Source: Caulobacter vibrioides (GTDB lineage Bacteria; Pseudomonadota; Alphaproteobacteria; Caulobacterales; Caulobacteraceae). Taken from it: a stretch of 64,000 nucleotides of DNA. Positions within the stretch are counted from its first letter, which is position 1. Each line of letters opens with the position of its first letter. The notes beneath the pieces are model-generated. The model did not search any database and was not told the origin of the DNA. It saw only the letters and a list, made by a program, of their open reading frames with translations. Both the position numbers and the translations under genes were made by a program. The DNA is taken from positions 161,854-225,853 of the forward strand of contig NZ_PJRR01000008.1 in the NCBI RefSeq assembly GCF_002858865.1. Reading direction: 5' to 3'. Positions 53,328 through 64,000 of the stretch are shown here, piece by piece.

Positions 53328-54299
53328 ATGACGACCCCGACCAAGATCATCTTCGACACCGATCCCGGCATCGACGACGCGATGGCCCTGCTGTTCATCG
53401 AGGCGAGCCCCGCCCTCGACCTGATCGCGGTGACGACCATCTTCGGCAACGCCGATATCGAGACCACCACCCGCAACGCGCTGTACCTGAAGGACCGCTT
53501 CGGCCTGACGGCCCCGATCTACAAGGGCACGGACAAGCCGCTGACGCGTCCGCGCAACCCCTCGCCCACCTTCGTGCATGGCGTGAACGGTCTGGGCGAT
53601 GTGGAGCTGACGGGCCTTGTTCCCGCTCAGCCGGAAGCCAAGCCCGCCCATCAGGCGATCACCGACCTGGCCCGCCAGTATCCGGGCGAAGTGGTGCTGT
53701 GCGCCGTTGGTCCCCTGACCAACCTGGCCTTGGCCCTGCAGGCCGATCCGGAGGTCGCCACTCTCTTGAAGTCGGTGGTGATCATGGGCGGCGCGTTCGG
53801 CGTGGCCGGTAAGCCGGGCAATGTCACGCCTGTGGCCGAGGCCAATATCTGGAACGATCCGGAAGCCGCCGACCAGGTGTTCACCGCCCCCTGGAACCTG
53901 ACCGCCGTCAGCCTGGACGTGACGACCCAGGTCGTGATGTCGCCCGACTATATGGACGCCCTGGCGGCCGGCGGCAGCGACGCCTGCGGTTTCCTGAACG
54001 CCATCTCCAAGCCCTATGCGGCCTTCTATGGCGAGCGGGACGGCGTGGTCGGCTGCTGCGTGCACGATGCGGCGGCGGTGGCCTATGTGATCGATCCGAG
54101 CTTGTTCACGGTGCGTCGCGGTTCGGTGCGCGTGGTCACCGAAGGCATCGCGCTTGGCCAGACCTGCCAGAAGGCCGAGGGCGAGCTGTTCGGCCCCAGC
54201 GCCTGGGACGACCAGCCGATCCAGGCCGCGACCGTGGCCGTCGACGGCGCGCGACTGCTGACGCTGTACGCACAGACGATGGCGGCGAAGTACGGTTGA
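53328..54299 (+). CDS. Inosine/uridine-preferring nucleoside hydrolase
   Basis: 323 residues. Splits ribonucleosides to base and ribose, feeding free purines to the pathway. The calcium-binding motif IIFDTDPGIDDAMALL is at the start; SVVIMGGAF and the downstream VHDAAAVAYVIDP (third Asp) are present. Follows hpxZ by 9 nt: same unit. Confidence 0.93.
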   Translation: MTTPTKIIFDTDPGIDDAMALLFIEASPALDLIAVTTIFGNADIETTTRNALYLKDRFGLTAPIYKGTDKPLTRPRNPSPTFVHGVNGLGDVELTGLVPAQPEAKPAHQAITDLARQYPGEVVLCAVGPLTNLALALQADPEVATLLKSVVIMGGAFGVAGKPGNVTPVAEANIWNDPEAADQVFTAPWNLTAVSLDVTTQVVMSPDYMDALAAGGSDACGFLNAISKPYAAFYGERDGVVGCCVHDAAAVAYVIDPSLFTVRRGSVRVVTEGIALGQTCQKAEGELFGPSAWDDQPIQAATVAVDGARLLTLYAQTMAAKYG

Positions 54300-54301
54300 T
54301 T

Positions 54302-54425
54302 GAAAATCCTCCCCCTAGCGGGGGAGGTGTCGGCTCGAAGAGACGACGGAGGGGGAAGAGGCAAGCGTTCAGACGCTTCCCCCTCCGGTCGCGTCGCGAC
54401 CACCTCCCCCGCTAGGGGGAGGATT
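54302..54425. repeat. Family A repeat, copy 3
   Basis: Inverted ends AAAATCCTCCCCCTAGCGGG / CCCGCTAGGGGGAGGATTGC. It lies between the convergent nucleoside hydrolase and guanine deaminase genes and could terminate both. Confidence 0.85.
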
Positions 54426-54428
54426 GCT

Positions 54429-55718
54429 TTACGCCCGCCGCCACCGCTCCACGCCCGCCAGGTACGTCCGGGCCACCACCCGATCATCCCCCAGCACCGT
54501 CAGCGCAAAGAGCTTGTCGGCCAGGCTCTTGCCCCCCGCCAGCCGCCGCGCGATCAGCGGCGTCGCCGCCAGATCCAGCACCAGGAAATCAGCCTCCTTG
54601 CCCGGCGCGAGGTTGCCGATCTTGTCATCGAGGTCCAGCGCCCGCGCCCCGCCCAGGGTGGCCAGATACAAGGCCTGGAACGGGTCCAGCGCATCGCCGC
54701 GTAGCTGGCCGACCTTGTAGGCCTCGCCCAGGGTGTGGAGGATCGAGAAGGTGGTGCCGGCGCCCACATCGGTGCCCATACCGACCTTCACGCCGTGCGA
54801 GCAGGCCTCCTCCAGCGGGAAGAGGCCCGAGCCCAGGAACAGGTTCGAGGTCGGACAGAAGGCCACCGCCCCGCCCTTGGCCGCCAGGCGCCGGAACGCG
54901 TCGCCCTTCAGGTGGACGCAGTGGGCGAAGACCGAGCGCTGGCGCAGCAGACCAAAGCGGTCATAGACGTCCAGATAGTCCTTGGCCTTGGGAAACAGCC
55001 GCGCCGTCTCCTTGATCTCGTGCAGGTTCTCCGACAGGTGCGTCTGCATCCAGACGTCGGGGTGCTCGGCCAGGATCTCGCCGGCCATGGCCAGTTGGGC
55101 GTCGCTGCAGCTGATCGCAAAGCGCGGCGTCACCGCATAGCCAAGGCGCCCCTTGCCGTGCCAGTCGGCGATCAGGGCCTGCATGTCCTCGCGGCTGCTC
55201 TCGACGGTGTCGGTCAGGCCGTCCGGCGCGTTGCGGTCCATCAGCGACTTGCCGGCGATCAGCCGCATGTCGCGCGCATAGGCCTCGGCGAACAGGGCGT
55301 CGACCGAGACCTTGTGCACCGAGCCGAACACCAGCGCCGTCGTGGTGCCGTTGCGCAGCAGCTCGTCCAGAAAGAAGGCGGCGGTGTCGGCCGCGTGCTT
55401 GGGATCGGCGAACGCCGCCTCGGCCGGGAAGGTGTGCTGCTCCAGCCAGTCCAGCAACTGCTTGCCATGGGCGGCGATGACGTCGACCTGCGGGAAGTGG
55501 ATGTGGGTGTCCACAAAGCCCGGCGTGATCAGATGGCCGGTCAGGTCCTCAAGCTCGGCGCCGCCCAGCCAGGGGGCGAGCTCGGCATAGGCCCCGCAGC
55601 CGACCACGCGGCCGTCCTCGACCAGCAACAGGCCGTCCTCGTGGAAGGCGACCGCGCCGTCCGCCGCCTTGGCGGGATCGTCCAGCAGGTGGAGGATCGA
55701 GGCTCTAAACGCTTGCAC
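54429..55718 (-). CDS. guaD: Guanine deaminase
   Basis: 429 residues. Zinc amidohydrolase that turns guanine into xanthine. Metal motif GFVDTHIHFPQ, then QTHLSEN, and later FAHCVHL and GMGTDVGAGTTFS. GTG start lies 14 nt inside the xdhC 3' end, so translation is coupled. Last gene of the uraH-xdhA-xdhB-xdhC-guaD unit. Confidence 0.93.
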   Translation of the reverse strand: MQAFRASILHLLDDPAKAADGAVAFHEDGLLLVEDGRVVGCGAYAELAPWLGGAELEDLTGHLITPGFVDTHIHFPQVDVIAAHGKQLLDWLEQHTFPAEAAFADPKHAADTAAFFLDELLRNGTTTALVFGSVHKVSVDALFAEAYARDMRLIAGKSLMDRNAPDGLTDTVESSREDMQALIADWHGKGRLGYAVTPRFAISCSDAQLAMAGEILAEHPDVWMQTHLSENLHEIKETARLFPKAKDYLDVYDRFGLLRQRSVFAHCVHLKGDAFRRLAAKGGAVAFCPTSNLFLGSGLFPLEEACSHGVKVGMGTDVGAGTTFSILHTLGEAYKVGQLRGDALDPFQALYLATLGGARALDLDDKIGNLAPGKEADFLVLDLAATPLIARRLAGGKSLADKLFALTVLGDDRVVARTYLAGVERWRRA

Positions 55719-56718
55719 TGGACATCTCGTCGTTACGAATGCGCGCCGCTTCCTGGCGCATCAGGAGATCGGCGGCGACCGACACGGCGATAACTTCGGG
55801 CGCCTTGCTCTTCAGGTGCGGCAGGCCGATCGGACAGGTCAGGCGCGTCAGCACGGCTTCCGAGAAACCATCATCGCGCAACCGTTTCATGAACCGGGCG
55901 CGCTTGGTCTTCGAGCCGATGACCCCGAAATAGGAAAAGCCGCCGCCCGCCAGCCCGGCCGACACCAGGGCGTAGTCCAGGGCGTGATCATGGGTCAGGA
56001 TCAGGCCATAGGCGTCCGCCCCCGCGCCCATTGCCTTGGCGGCCAGTTCGGCGGGCTCCAGCACGGTGACGCCGCCGATCTCGGCGGTCTCGGGGCGGCT
56101 GTCGTACCAGGAAAGGCGGAACGGCAGCGGCTCGAACGCCCGGGCGATCGCCTGGCCCACATGGCCGGCGCCGAACAGCAAGAGCGCCGGACGCGGCGCG
56201 TCGGCGCGTTCGACCAGCACATCGCCCAGTTCCGGCCGCGCGCCGCGCGCGGTGGCGGGCGCACCCGCCAGCGACACCAGCGGACCGTCGGCCTCGGTGG
56301 AGAGGATCGGCGCGATGGTCTTGGTCAGCAGCCCCGGCTCGAACCGGGTGCGGACCTCAAACGGTTGAGCCGCGTCCATGCGCTTGGCCGCGTCGGTCAG
56401 CCAGTCGCGGCTGTTGTCGTTCAGGCGCTCGAGGAACAGCCGCACCCGGCCGCCGCAGCACTGGGCCAGCAGCGGCCCCAGCGGATAGTCCTGGATCGCG
56501 AAATGCGCCTGGCCACCGTCCAGCATGCGTCGCGCCTGGTCCGCGACGCGGTACTCAAGATTGCCGCCGCCGATCGTACCCGCCTGCCCGCCGCGCCAGA
56601 CGACCATCTTGGTCCCGGCCTCACGCGGGGCCGAGCCCTCGGTGGCCAGCACGGTGACCAGGGCCGCCTCGTCACGGGCGTCGAGGCGGGCGAGCGCGGC
56701 GCGGGCCCAGTTGCTCAT
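55705..56718 (-). CDS. xdhC: XdhC, molybdenum cofactor insertion chaperone
   Basis: 337 residues. Binds Moco, promotes its sulfuration and delivers it to XdhB. N-terminal XdhC domain (ALVTVLATEGSAPREAGTKM, GTIGGGNLEY) and Rossmann-like C-terminal domain with LLLFGAGHVGQAIA, then LTHDHALDYAL. The SD (AGGAGAGG) comes from the flanking family A repeat. Confidence 0.93.
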   Translation of the reverse strand: MSNWARAALARLDARDEAALVTVLATEGSAPREAGTKMVVWRGGQAGTIGGGNLEYRVADQARRMLDGGQAHFAIQDYPLGPLLAQCCGGRVRLFLERLNDNSRDWLTDAAKRMDAAQPFEVRTRFEPGLLTKTIAPILSTEADGPLVSLAGAPATARGARPELGDVLVERADAPRPALLLFGAGHVGQAIARAFEPLPFRLSWYDSRPETAEIGGVTVLEPAELAAKAMGAGADAYGLILTHDHALDYALVSAGLAGGGFSYFGVIGSKTKRARFMKRLRDDGFSEAVLTRLTCPIGLPHLKSKAPEVIAVSVAADLLMRQEAARIRNDEMSSASV

Positions 56719-56720
56719 GA

Positions 56721-56834
56721 TCCCTCTCCTTTAGGGAGAGGGGTAGGGGTGAGGGGTTTCAGCGGATGACGGCGTAACCCCTCACCCTCCCACCGCTTCG
56801 CGGCGGGCCCCTCCCTCTCCCTATGGAAGAGGGA
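56721..56834. repeat. Family A repeat, copy 4 (carries xdhC SD)
   Basis: Diverged copy with CCCTCTCCTTTAGGGAGAGG at one end and CTCCCTCTCCCTATGGAAGA at the other, set between xdhB and xdhC. Its AGGAGAGG, read on the minus strand, stands 4 nt before the xdhC ATG. Confidence 0.7.
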
Positions 56835-56835
56835 T

Positions 56836-59175
56836 TCAGACATCACGCGCCCGCCTCCGCACATCCTCGCACGCCATCAGGATCGCCTCGGGCGTCGCCG
56901 GCGCGTCGAGCTGGGGGAACACCTTGTGATCCCCGACGCTGGCCACCGCATGGGTGATCGCCGAATGGACCGAGATCGCCAGCATCAGCGGCGGCTCGCC
57001 CACGGCCTTGGAGCGGTGCACCGTGGCCTCGACATTGCGCCCGGCCTTCCAGAGCCGCACGTCCAGATGGGCCGGACGGTCGCCGCAGGTGGGGATCTTG
57101 TAGGTCGAGGGCGCGTGGGTGCGCAGGCGCCCTTGGGCGTCGAACACCAGCTCCTCGGTGGTCAGCCAGCCCATGCCCTGGATGAAGCCGCCCTCGATCT
57201 GGCCCAGGTCCAGGGCCGGGTTCAGCGACTTGCCCACATCGTGCAGGATGTCGGCGCGGGTGACCTTCATTTCGCCGGTCAGGGTGTCGATCAGCACCTC
57301 GCTGCAGGCCGCGCCATAGGCGAAATAATAGAACGGCCGGCCCGTATGGGTGGCGCGATCGTAGTGGATCTTGGGCGTGGCGTAGAAGCCGGTGGCCGAC
57401 AGCGAGATCCGCGCCAGATAGGCCTGGCGAACGAAGGCCTCGAACGCCAGGGTCTGGCCGCCCACCCGCACGCCGTCGGGCGTGAAGGCGACGTCGGCCT
57501 GGGCCACGCCCCACTTGGCGGCCGCGAAGTCCACCAAGCGCGCCTTGATCGTCTCGGCTGCGTTGAGGGCCGCCATGCCGTTCAGGTCCGCGCCCGACGA
57601 GGCGGCGGTGGCCGAGGTGTTGGGCACCTTGTCGGTGACGGTCGAGGTGATCTTCACCCGCGCGATATCCACCTGGAACGCCTGGGCGACGATCTGGGCG
57701 ACCTTGGTGTTCAGCCCCTGCCCCATCTCGGTCCCGCCGTGGTTCAGCATGATCGAGCCGTCGGCATAGAGATGGATCAAAGCCCCGGCCTGGTTCAGGT
57801 GCGTGGTGGTGAACGAGACGCCGAACTTCACCGGCGTCAGGGCTATGCCCTTCTTCAGCACCGTACTGGCCCTGTTGAACGCCTCGATCTCGCGACGGCG
57901 AGCGGCGTAGTCGCACGAGGCCGCCAGTTCCTCGATCAGCTGCGGGGCGACATTGTCCTCGACCACCTGATGATAGGGCGTCAGGTTGCGGCCCTCGCCG
58001 CCATAGAGGTTGCGCCGACGCAACTCCAAGGGGTCCAGGCCAAGGTCGGCGGCGACCGCGTCCATGATCCGCTCGATCGCCAGCATGCCCTGCGGCCCGC
58101 CGAAGCCTCGGAACGCGGTGTTCGAGACCGTATGGGTGCGGAACCGGTGCGACAGGATTTCGACCGCCGGCAGGTAGTAGGCGTTGTCGGCGTGGAACAT
58201 CGCCCGGTCGTTGATCGCCGGCGAAAGATCGGTCGTGGCCCCGCAGCGCGACGACAGCGCCAGCGATAGACTCGTCAGCCGCCCCTCTTCGTCGAAGCCG
58301 ACGTCATACACGGCCTCGAAGTCATGCCGCTTGCCGGTCATGACCATGTCTTCGTCGCGATCCGGACGCGCCTTGGCTGGACGACCGGTCTTCACCGCCA
58401 CCAGAGCGGCCGTTGCGGCGAACAGCGAGGCTTGCGTCTCCTTGCCGCCAAAGCCCCCGCCCATGCGGCGCACCTCGACCGTCACACAGTGGTCGGGCTT
58501 GCCCAGCACGCGGGCGATCAGGTGCTGCACCTCGGTGGGATGCTGGGTGGACGACCAGACGTGAACGTCGCCGTCCTCGCGCGGCGTCGCCAGGGCGATC
58601 TGGCCTTCGAGATAGAAGTGATCCTGACCGCCGATCGCGAACTTGCCTTGCACGCGACGGGGAGAAGCTGCGAGCGCGGCCTGGGCGTCGCCCCGCGCCA
58701 TGCGCTGGCTGGCCTCAATGGTCAGGTCAATGGCGCGGGCGGCGGCGATGTCGATCGCGGCGGGCAGGTCTTCGTATTCCACCACGGCCTTGGCGGCGGC
58801 GGCGCGGGCGGCGGCCAGCGAGGTCGCGGCCACCGCAAACAGGCTTTGGCCGACGCAGTAGACCTCGCCGTCCGCGAACAGTCGGTCGTCATGGATGACA
58901 GGGCTGACGTCGTTCTCGCCCGGGATGTCCTCAGCCGAGATCACCAGCACCACGCCCGGCGCGGCGCGGACCGCCGACAGGTCCATCCGGGTGATCCTGG
59001 CATGCGCCCGGTCGCTGAGCCCGAAGGCCACGTGCAGCAGACCGACAGGCTCGGGCATGTCGTCGATATAGACGGCGGACCCGGCCACATGTCGGGCGGC
59101 GCTGTCGTGCGGCAAGGCGGCGTGAACGCCCTGCGGAGGCGCCTTGGTCGGCGCGGCGGCGGCGGAGTCAGCCAT
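56836..59175 (-). CDS. xdhB: XdhB, xanthine dehydrogenase molybdopterin subunit
   Basis: 779 residues. Binds Moco and oxidises hypoxanthine and xanthine to urate. Marks: [14 protein letters not shown], Moco-binding [16 protein letters not shown], and near the C-terminus the catalytic Glu in [13 protein letters not shown]. The ATG overlaps the xdhA stop by 8 nt. Confidence 0.96.
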   Translation of the reverse strand: MADSAAAAPTKAPPQGVHAALPHDSAARHVAGSAVYIDDMPEPVGLLHVAFGLSDRAHARITRMDLSAVRAAPGVVLVISAEDIPGENDVSPVIHDDRLFADGEVYCVGQSLFAVAATSLAAARAAAAKAVVEYEDLPAAIDIAAARAIDLTIEASQRMARGDAQAALAASPRRVQGKFAIGGQDHFYLEGQIALATPREDGDVHVWSSTQHPTEVQHLIARVLGKPDHCVTVEVRRMGGGFGGKETQASLFAATAALVAVKTGRPAKARPDRDEDMVMTGKRHDFEAVYDVGFDEEGRLTSLSLALSSRCGATTDLSPAINDRAMFHADNAYYLPAVEILSHRFRTHTVSNTAFRGFGGPQGMLAIERIMDAVAADLGLDPLELRRRNLYGGEGRNLTPYHQVVEDNVAPQLIEELAASCDYAARRREIEAFNRASTVLKKGIALTPVKFGVSFTTTHLNQAGALIHLYADGSIMLNHGGTEMGQGLNTKVAQIVAQAFQVDIARVKITSTVTDKVPNTSATAASSGADLNGMAALNAAETIKARLVDFAAAKWGVAQADVAFTPDGVRVGGQTLAFEAFVRQAYLARISLSATGFYATPKIHYDRATHTGRPFYYFAYGAACSEVLIDTLTGEMKVTRADILHDVGKSLNPALDLGQIEGGFIQGMGWLTTEELVFDAQGRLRTHAPSTYKIPTCGDRPAHLDVRLWKAGRNVEATVHRSKAVGEPPLMLAISVHSAITHAVASVGDHKVFPQLDAPATPEAILMACEDVRRRARDV

Positions 59176-60616
59176 GGGCGCTCTCCGGCGTGACACGGGC
59201 CTCGACGCCTTCCGTCTCCAGGAACACCTTGCGCAGCATGTTGCGGGCGGCCAAGGCGCGATAGGCGGCCGAGGCGCGCATGTCGCTCATCGGCGTGTAG
59301 TCGGTGTCGAGCGCGGCCATGGCCGCCTCGATCGTCGCCTCGGTCCATGGCTGGCCGGTCAAGGTCGCCTCGCAGGCCAGGGCGCGCTTGGGCGTACCGG
59401 CCATGCCGCCGAACGCGATGCGGGCGTCGGTCACCACGCCCCCTTCGATGGCCAGCGAGAACGCCCCGCACACCGCCGAAATGTCCTGGTCGAAGCGCTT
59501 GGACAGCTTGAAGACCTTGAACAGGCGACCCGCGTCCAGGCGCGGTGCGAACACCGCCTCGACGAGTTCGCCTGGCCGCCGGTCCTGCTGGCCGTAGGCG
59601 AGGAAGAAGTCCTCCAGCGCCAGCTCGCGGCGCTCGGGACCACGCCGCAGCACCAGCCGCGCGCCCGCCGCGATCAGGGCCGGCGGCATGTCGCCGATGG
59701 GCGAGCCGTTGGCGATGTTGCCGCCGATCGTGCCGCTGTTGCGCACCTGGGTCGAGCCCAGGCGACGCATCATCAAGCCCAGATCCGGATAGAGCGCAGA
59801 GATCGCATCGAGGGCGTCGACATAGCGCACGCCGGCGCCGATGCGCAGGCCCTCCGGCGTTTCCTCCAGCGTCTTGAGCTCAGCCACCTCGGAAAGGCTG
59901 ATCAGGGTCGGCAGCGCGCGTCGCTGCTTGGTGACCCACAGGCCGACATCCGTCGCACCGGCGACGATCGTCGCATCGGGATGCGCCAGATAGGCTTCAG
60001 CCAATTCTTCGAGCGAACGCGGCGCCAGCCAGGTGCGGGTGACGCCGTGGATCTCATCCTCGAAGGTGAGGCGCAGCATGGTCTCGTCACTCACGGCCGA
60101 CAGATCGACCGCCGGCGGCGCTTCAGCCTCGACACCCTGGGCGACCTCGATGATCGGGCCATAGCCGGTGCAGCGACATAGATTGCCGGCCAGCACTTCG
60201 CCTACCGGCGCGTCCGCGCCCTTGGCTCCGACCGCGCGGCTGTAGAGCGACATGACGATACCGGGCGTGCAGAAGCCGCACTGCGAACCATGCTTGTCGA
60301 CCATGGCCTGCTGCACCGGGTGCAGGGCCTGGTCACACCCGGCCCTGGCGCCCAGGCTCTCCACCGTCATCAGCGCCTTGCCGTGCAGCATGGGCAGAAA
60401 CTGGATGCAGCTGTTGACCGCCCGCCAGGCGACGCCGTCCCCGTCAGCCTCGCCGACCAGCACCGTGCAGGACCCGCAGTCGCCCTCGGCGCAACCTTCC
60501 TTGGTCCCCGTGCGGCGCATCGGCCCACGCAGATGCTCCAGCAGGGTCGTGGTTGGATTGGCGCCACGGACCTCTTGGACCTCGCCGTCCAGCCAGAAGC
60601 GGATCACCCCGCCCAT
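59168..60616 (-). CDS. xdhA: XdhA, xanthine dehydrogenase FeS/FAD subunit
   Basis: 482 residues. Carries two [2Fe-2S] clusters and FAD, passing electrons to NAD. Cysteine motifs [16 protein letters not shown] and CRCTGYGP, then an FAD domain with [13 protein letters not shown] and [17 protein letters not shown]. Start [11 protein letters not shown] at 60616; it overlaps the uraH stop (TGATG). Frame extension upstream is rejected. Confidence 0.95.
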   Translation of the reverse strand: MGGVIRFWLDGEVQEVRGANPTTTLLEHLRGPMRRTGTKEGCAEGDCGSCTVLVGEADGDGVAWRAVNSCIQFLPMLHGKALMTVESLGARAGCDQALHPVQQAMVDKHGSQCGFCTPGIVMSLYSRAVGAKGADAPVGEVLAGNLCRCTGYGPIIEVAQGVEAEAPPAVDLSAVSDETMLRLTFEDEIHGVTRTWLAPRSLEELAEAYLAHPDATIVAGATDVGLWVTKQRRALPTLISLSEVAELKTLEETPEGLRIGAGVRYVDALDAISALYPDLGLMMRRLGSTQVRNSGTIGGNIANGSPIGDMPPALIAAGARLVLRRGPERRELALEDFFLAYGQQDRRPGELVEAVFAPRLDAGRLFKVFKLSKRFDQDISAVCGAFSLAIEGGVVTDARIAFGGMAGTPKRALACEATLTGQPWTEATIEAAMAALDTDYTPMSDMRASAAYRALAARNMLRKVFLETEGVEARVTPESAHG

Positions 60617-60963
60617 CAGCTGCCCCGATAGGTGGAATAGCCGTAGGGCGATACCAGCAGCGGCACGTGCCAATGCTGGTCCAGGTTCGAGACCGCGAAG
60701 TCGATCACCACGACATCGAGGAACGGCGGATCGCTGACGGGCAGGCCCGACGCCTTGAAGTGGTCGCCGATCGCGAACTCGAGGCGATAGCCACCGACCG
60801 CCAGGTCCTCGCCGGCGACAAGCCGCGCCCGGCCGTCAGCGTCGGTGCGGAGCTCCGCCAGCCATTGCGTCTGCTCGCCGTCACGGCGCGACACCCGGAC
60901 CCCGACGCCCGCCGCCGGTTTCCCGGACGCTTGATCGAGGATGTGTGTCGTCAGTCCGCTCAT
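60616..60963 (-). CDS. uraH: UraH, 5-hydroxyisourate hydrolase
   Basis: 115 residues, transthyretin-fold enzyme that hydrolyses 5-hydroxyisourate to OHCU for UraD. Signature [19 protein letters not shown] at the N-terminus, [18 protein letters not shown] at the C-terminus. First gene of the xdh unit. Confidence 0.95.
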   Translation of the reverse strand: MSGLTTHILDQASGKPAAGVGVRVSRRDGEQTQWLAELRTDADGRARLVAGEDLAVGGYRLEFAIGDHFKASGLPVSDPPFLDVVVIDFAVSNLDQHWHVPLLVSPYGYSTYRGS

Positions 60964-61099
60964 GCGCCGTCCCCTGATTATCCCGTCGAGCGATGCTCGG
61001 TCGCTCCGGACGCCCTGTCCAGCGCCTTGCCCGGCCTGGCGGCTCTGGAAGGCGGAGCGCCAAGATTGGGGGCGGCGGGCGCCCGAAGCAGAGGCAATA

Positions 61100-61120
61100 T
61101 ATAATAGTTTTATTACTTAG
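61100..61120. promoter_or_regulatory. Putative purine-regulon operator, site 4
   Basis: An AT-rich patch in the 335-nt uraH-maeB gap containing TTACTTA (61113-61119) after AGTTTT. It is about 150 nt before uraH. Compared with site 3, the shared pattern is AGTTTT-x-TTACTTA. Weakest of the four sites. Confidence 0.35.
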
Positions 61121-61154
61121 CAGACCCGAAATCGCCGCCGCGCTCGCCGCCCAA

Positions 61155-61170
61155 TTGGTACCGCTACCAA
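61155..61170. promoter_or_regulatory. LacI-type operator-like palindrome before maeB
   Basis: TTGGTACCGCTACCAA: perfect 6-bp arms around CCGC, one base off the Caulobacter xylose-operator core TGGTAGCGCTACCA bound by a LacI-family repressor. It is about 130 nt upstream of maeB. A carbon-source-responsive regulator of malic enzyme is an inference. Confidence 0.5.
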
Positions 61171-61298
61171 GAAAAAACACAGATCGGGCGGCGAAGGGTT
61201 GGAATTGCCGCGCCAACACCGCTAGCAAGGCTCGTGACGCTTCGCGCTCAGACGAGGCAGGATAACCGCGCCGCGCAGGCCGCCCAGAGGAACGATCG

Positions 61299-63575
<2,277 letters not shown>

Positions 63576-63601
63576 GCGCGCGAAACAGGCCTGAACGACA
63601 A

Positions 63602-63639
63602 AAGGCCCCGTCCGACACGTCAGCGTCGAACGGGGCCTT
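63602..63639 (+). terminator. Terminator hairpin of maeB
   Basis: 10-bp stem AAGGCCCCGT / ACGGGGCCTT, 26 nt after the maeB stop, with a short TTC end. Could also be a bidirectional element. Confidence 0.7.
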
Positions 63640-63653
63640 CCGAAGATCTCTGG

Positions 63654-63681
63654 AAAAGGCCGTCCCTCGGGGCGGCCTTTT
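63654..63681. terminator. Bidirectional terminator between maeB and cold-shock gene
   Basis: 9-bp stem AAAAGGCCG / CGGCCTTTT with flanking A- and T-runs, 14 nt from the cold-shock gene stop. Works in either direction. Confidence 0.75.
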
Positions 63682-63695
63682 CTTGTCCTGGCGTC

Positions 63696-64000
63696 TTAGA
63701 GGATGCGCAGGTTGCCGGCCGAGGTCTTGCCCGAGCGGCGGTCCTGCTCAAGCTCATAACCGACTTGCTGGCCTTCGTTCAGGCCGCGCAGACCGGCGCG
63801 CTCGACGGCCGAGATGTGCACGAACACATCGCCGCCGCCGTTGTCCGGCTGGATGAAGCCAAAGCCCTTGGTGGTGTTGAACCACTTCACGACGCCCGTG
63901 CCGCTCTCGCCGGTGCCGGCCGAGAAGCCGCCGCCGCCGCCGCCGCCGCGCGGAGCATCGAAGCTGCGCGGGGGACGCGGGCCGCGAGCGGCGCCGCCGC
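63696..64000 (-). CDS. Cold-shock-domain protein, C-terminal part
   Basis: Only the 3' end is in the window. The last 64 residues are a cold-shock domain with both RNA-binding motifs, KGFGFI and DVFVHI. Upstream, without any start codon, the frame continues through a Gly/Arg/Pro-rich linker that includes [17 protein letters not shown] and leaves the window. That suggests a two-domain cold-shock protein like Caulobacter CspC/CspD, of which this is the second domain. A short reading starting at GTG (63890) is unlikely. Confidence 0.85.
   Translation of the reverse strand, partial: GGAARGPRPPRSFDAPRGGGGGGGFSAGTGESGTGVVKWFNTTKGFGFIQPDNGGGDVFVHISAVERAGLRGLNEGQQVGYELEQDRRSGKTSAGNLRIL

Noticed and set aside
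56926..58269. Long plus-strand frame opposite xdhB
   Set aside because: Shadow of the xdhB codon pattern; no start signals or domains.

Overview
The window is high-GC Alphaproteobacterial DNA, almost certainly from the genus Caulobacter. It carries fliX divergent from flgI with a FlbY-type gene behind, a DksA with a degenerate zinc finger, the mraZ-rsmH-ftsL-ftsI start of the division cluster, a GTTC-N7-GTTC SOS box at uvrA, and candidate CtrA, ftr and sigma-54 sites in the flagellar promoter. The assignment rests on recognised proteins and motifs, not on a database search. No CRISPR array, tRNA, rRNA, IS element or prophage was seen.

Layout. 1-2655 (minus) is the start of the division/cell-wall cluster: mraZ, rsmH, ftsL and a truncated ftsI. 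3015-3401 (minus) is rnpB. 3479-20003 is a mixed metabolic and stress region: LysR regulator, DUF4267 membrane protein, alpha/beta hydrolase, PaiB-like protein, AmiD-type amidase, EamA exporter, Baeyer-Villiger-type monooxygenase, MpaB-like oxygenase, AraC regulator, DUF3052 protein, crotonase with a TTG start, single-domain response regulator, FMN-binding protein, and M16 and M28 peptidases. 20132-23338 is dksA plus the flagellar genes fliX, flgI, a rod-binding protein and flbY. 23341-27797 (minus) holds a protein methyltransferase, a DUF3422 protein, an ABC-F ATPase with a possible leader peptide, and two small unknown genes. uvrA follows, then four paralogous membrane proteins with a GST gene set between them, trmFO, and a lipid-modification cluster (DUF1365, FAD oxidoreductase, cyclopropane-synthase-like methyltransferase, DUF2177).

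The most coherent system runs from 40875 to 60963: three transcription units that together encode purine breakdown. Nucleoside hydrolase and guanine deaminase feed xanthine dehydrogenase (XdhA, XdhB, with the XdhC chaperone). Urate is then handled by PuuD (membrane urate hydroxylase with its own cytochrome c), UraH and UraD. PuuE and an M20 allantoate amidohydrolase continue to ureidoglycine, and a PucG-like aminotransferase would give oxalurate. HpxX-like, AtzE-like, HpxZ-like and formamidase-family genes are candidates for using oxalurate. A TetR regulator sits at the end of the puu unit. An AT-rich TTACTTA-type motif lies upstream of all of these units and may be its operator.

Three families of palindromic repeats sit at junctions inside the purine units. 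One family appears to supply the ribosome binding sites of puuE and xdhC. A YceI lipoprotein and a 650-residue RTX protein are embedded between the purine units. The window ends with maeB (malic enzyme fused to a phosphotransacetylase-like domain) and the C-terminal cold-shock domain of a protein that runs off the edge.
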